Origin: Actinomycetes bacterium
GTDB lineage: Bacteria; Actinomycetota; Actinomycetes; Actinomycetales; Microbacteriaceae
DNA length: 6,997 nucleotides
Direction: 5' to 3'
Assembly (NCBI GenBank): GCA_023457615.1
Contig: JAEWKY010000339.1
Location: 1-6,997 of the forward strand
Below the pieces are notes generated by a model. The model ran no database searches. It was not told the origin of the DNA and was given only the letters and a program-made list of their open reading frames with translations. Position numbers and translations under genes: made by a program. This document shows, piece by piece, positions 5,260 to 6,997 of the stretch (the stretch's first letter is position 1; each line of letters begins with the position of its first letter).

Positions 5260-6423
5260 TTACTTCGCAGCCAGCGCAGCGGCCGTGTCGGCGCCGTCGT
5301 CCATGCCCTGGGCGATGGTGACGAGCGGGTGGTTGGCGGCGGCGAGGATGGCGCGGCCCTCCTCGACCTGGTTGCCGTCGAGTCGCACGACGAGCGGCTT
5401 GGTCGCGGTGTCGCCGAGGATCTCGAGCGCCTTGACGATGCCCTCCGCGACGGCGACGCACGACGTGATGCCGCCGAAGACGTTCACGAAGACGCTCTTG
5501 ACCTGCGCGTCGCCGAGGATGACGTCGAGCCCGGCGGCCATCGTGGTCGCCGAGGCGCCGCCGCCGATGTCGAGGAAGTTCGCGGGCTTCTGCCCACCGT
5601 GCTTCTCGCCGGCGTAGGCGACGACATCCAGGGTGCTCATGACGAGGCCCGCGCCGTTGCCGATGATGCCGACGGTGCCGTCGAGCTTCACGTAGTTGAG
5701 GTCGTGCGCCTTGGCCTTCGCCTCGAGCAGGTCGGCGGCCTCCTTGTCCTCGAGCGCCTCGTGCTCGGGGTGGCGGAAGCCGGCGTTCTCGTCGAGCGTC
5801 ACCTTGCCATCGAGGGCGACGATGTCGCCCGCACCGGTGAGCACGAGCGGGTTCACCTCGACGAGAGTCGCGTCCTCCGCGTCGTAGACGCCGTAGAGCT
5901 TCACGATGACGGGCGCGACCTTGTCGACGATCTCGGCCGGGAACTTGGCGGCCTTCGCGATCTCGGTGGCCTTCGCGAGGTCGATGCCCGCGATCGGGTC
6001 GATCTCGATGCGCGCGAGCGCCTCGGGGCGCTCCTCGGCGAGGATCTCGATCTCCATGCCGCCCTCGTAGGAGGTGAGCGACAGGTACGACCGGTTCGCG
6101 CGGTCGAGCAGCACGGAGAAGTAGTACTCCTCCTTGATGTCGGCGCCCGCGGCGACCATGACCTTCTTGACGACGTGGCCCTTGATGTCGAGACCGAGGA
6201 TCGCCTTCGCGGCCTCCTCGGCATCCGCGGGGGTCTTGGCGACCTTGACGCCGCCCGCCTTCCCGCGACCACCGGTCTTCACCTGCGCCTTGACGACGGT
6301 GACGCCGCCGAGCTTCTCGGCCGCCGCGCGCACCTCCGCGGGCGTCTCGGCGACGATGCCGGCGAGCACGGGAACACCGTGCTTCTCGAACACTTCACGG
6401 GCCTGGTACTCGTACAGATCCAC
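5260..6423 (-). CDS. sucC: Succinyl-CoA synthetase (succinate-CoA ligase) beta subunit
   Basis: The nucleotide-binding partner of SucD, 387 residues, normal length. The N-terminal ATP-grasp domain begins (M)DLYEYQAREVFEKHGVPV and has the nucleotide-binding lysine/glycine loop VVKAQVKTGGRGKAGGVKVA (43-62). A metal-binding EVNPLVL follows (189-195) with a downstream Asp (LDGKVTLDENAGFRH, 204-218). The C-terminal ligase domain shows NGAGLVMSTLD (256-266), FLDIGGGAS (283-291) and NVFGGIT (314-320). ATP versus GTP preference cannot be read safely from this. The start is GTG at 6423: it matches the conserved family N-terminus and no in-frame ATG fits better. The ribosome site is weak (GGAAG about 13 nt away). 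It is the first gene of the sucC-sucD operon, divergent from an MpaB-like oxygenase gene. Confidence 0.98.
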   Translation of the reverse strand: MDLYEYQAREVFEKHGVPVLAGIVAETPAEVRAAAEKLGGVTVVKAQVKTGGRGKAGGVKVAKTPADAEEAAKAILGLDIKGHVVKKVMVAAGADIKEEYYFSVLLDRANRSYLSLTSYEGGMEIEILAEERPEALARIEIDPIAGIDLAKATEIAKAAKFPAEIVDKVAPVIVKLYGVYDAEDATLVEVNPLVLTGAGDIVALDGKVTLDENAGFRHPEHEALEDKEAADLLEAKAKAHDLNYVKLDGTVGIIGNGAGLVMSTLDVVAYAGEKHGGQKPANFLDIGGGASATTMAAGLDVILGDAQVKSVFVNVFGGITSCVAVAEGIVKALEILGDTATKPLVVRLDGNQVEEGRAILAAANHPLVTIAQGMDDGADTAAALAAK

Positions 6424-6483
6424 GCTTCGACTTCTTCTTCCGTTGTGGGGAGTGGATGCTCGGTGGCGTCGGCTGGAGCTCGG

Positions 6484-6505
6484 TCGAGATGTCTCGACAT
6501 CGAGA
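6484..6505. promoter_or_regulatory. Three alternating half-sites upstream of sucC, candidate operator
   Basis: TCGAGA (6484-6489), TCTCGA (6492-6497) and TCGAGA (6500-6505) alternate in orientation with 2-bp gaps (TG, then CA). This makes two overlapping 6-2-6 palindromes that share the middle half-site. They lie in the 127-bp region between divergent sucC and the oxygenase gene, about 60-80 nt before the sucC start codon. This is the shape of a transcription factor binding site; I do not recognise the regulator. It could serve either gene. Confidence 0.5.
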
Positions 6506-6525
6506 TAGTTCTCTCAGCCCCGGAA

Positions 6526-6531
6526 AGCCTA
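6526..6531 (-). promoter_or_regulatory. Possible -10 box for sucC-sucD
   Basis: TAGGCT on the minus strand (6531 to 6526) fits TANNNT and would give a 5' leader of roughly 95 nt containing the alternating half-sites. The same hexamer occurs in front of the peptidase gene (2105 to 2100). No good -35 is seen, and CTATCT nearer the gene is a competitor. The call is tentative. Confidence 0.3.
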
Positions 6532-6550
6532 CCCCTGCGAGCATGGAGCC

Positions 6551-6997
6551 ATGACCGTGCACAGCGAGGGCTACCGTCGCTTCGCGGCGGATTCCTCCCT
6601 CGTTCTCGGCGGACTGGCGGCGATCCTGCTGCAGCTCGGCGATCCCGTGGTCGCGCGCGGCGTCGCCGCCAGCAGCACCTTCGCGAGTGACCCTCTCGGC
6701 CGGTTACGCCGCACCCTCGGCTACGTCTACGCCGTGCAGCTCGGCGAGCCCGCCCTGGGAGCCCGCGCCGCGCAACGCGTCGACGCCGCGCACGCCCGGG
6801 TGATCGGCGCGCGGGACGCGGCCCCGCAGCTGTGGGTCGCCGCGACCCTCGCGCGCACGGCCGTGCAGGTGCATGAGCTCCTCCGCGGCCCGCTCGACCC
6901 GCGACTCGCCGACGAGCTCCACGCCGCGGGCGCCGAGCTCGGGATGACGCTGCAGCTCCCGTCGGACGCCTGGCCCGCCGATCGCGCGGCCTTCGAC
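6551..6997 (+). CDS. Oxygenase MpaB family protein (DUF2236-like), 3' end outside window
   Basis: The first 149 residues of a plus-strand gene that is open to the window edge. The N-terminus, GYRRFAADSSLVLGGLAAILLQLGDPVVARGVAASSTF (7-44), followed by SDPLGRLRRTLGYVYAVQLG (46-65), AAHARVIG (79-86) and LWVAATLARTAVQV (94-107), matches my memory of the MpaB/DUF2236 family. That family includes the rubber oxygenase Lcp and fungal MpaB. These are helical, metal- or heme-dependent proteins; His81 in AAHARVIG is the likely conserved ligand residue. Most bacterial members have no known substrate. I choose ATG 6551. The earlier ATG at 6543 is out of frame and stops after three codons. A GGAG lies only 2 nt before the start, too close for a good ribosome site, so translation may be leaderless. 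It is divergent from sucC. Confidence 0.8.
   Translation, partial: MTVHSEGYRRFAADSSLVLGGLAAILLQLGDPVVARGVAASSTFASDPLGRLRRTLGYVYAVQLGEPALGARAAQRVDAAHARVIGARDAAPQLWVAATLARTAVQVHELLRGPLDPRLADELHAAGAELGMTLQLPSDAWPADRAAFD

Noticed and set aside
4933..6690. 585-codon plus-strand open frame opposite sucC-sucD
   Set aside because: It is antisense to two unmistakable enzymes. The content is Asp/Leu/Val/Arg-biased, as expected from the complementary frame of high-GC genes.

Overview
The window is high-GC DNA with GTG starts, TANNNT-type -10 boxes and a candidate leaderless gene. Together with the gene content (sucC-sucD, a DUF6350/PerM-like membrane protein, an actinobacterial-type secreted TAP peptidase), this points to an actinobacterium. 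Microbacteriaceae is my best guess, from memory of similar loci and not from a database search.

Layout from left to right. A minus-strand DUF6350-type multi-pass membrane protein (1-497) runs off the left edge. 23 bp upstream of it on the same strand is a secreted lipoprotein peptidase of the TAP alpha/beta-hydrolase family (521-2074). A short divergent promoter region (2075-2157) separates the peptidase from a plus-strand serine beta-lactamase-like hydrolase (2158-3156). Convergent to that gene is a two-gene minus-strand operon (3210-4216). Its first gene encodes a winged-helix plus nucleotidyltransferase (MNT) protein; its second, overlapping it by 4 nt, encodes a small HEPN-like helical protein. 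The operon is preceded by an elaborate 58-bp nested palindrome (4226-4283) that surrounds its likely -10 box. A strong hairpin (4310-4341) then closes the minus-strand sucC-sucD operon (4356-6423), which encodes succinyl-CoA synthetase of the TCA cycle. Finally, a divergent plus-strand gene for an MpaB/DUF2236-type oxygenase (6551-6997) runs off the right edge.

Functionally, sucCD is housekeeping metabolism. In many actinobacteria, as I recall, a DUF6350/PerM-type gene follows sucCD closely, so the peptidase, hydrolase and MNT-HEPN block (about 3.8 kb) looks like an insertion into a conserved neighbourhood. The MNT-HEPN pair resembles a toxin-antitoxin module in which the nucleotidyltransferase protein would both repress its own promoter and modify its HEPN partner. 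It is the most interesting part of the window, because the HEPN partner lacks the textbook RX4HXY motif, the antitoxin-like protein carries its own DNA-binding domain, and the operator has three boxes at 20-bp spacing. I see no tRNA, rRNA, CRISPR array, insertion sequence or transposase. No stretch over 130 bp lacks a gene.
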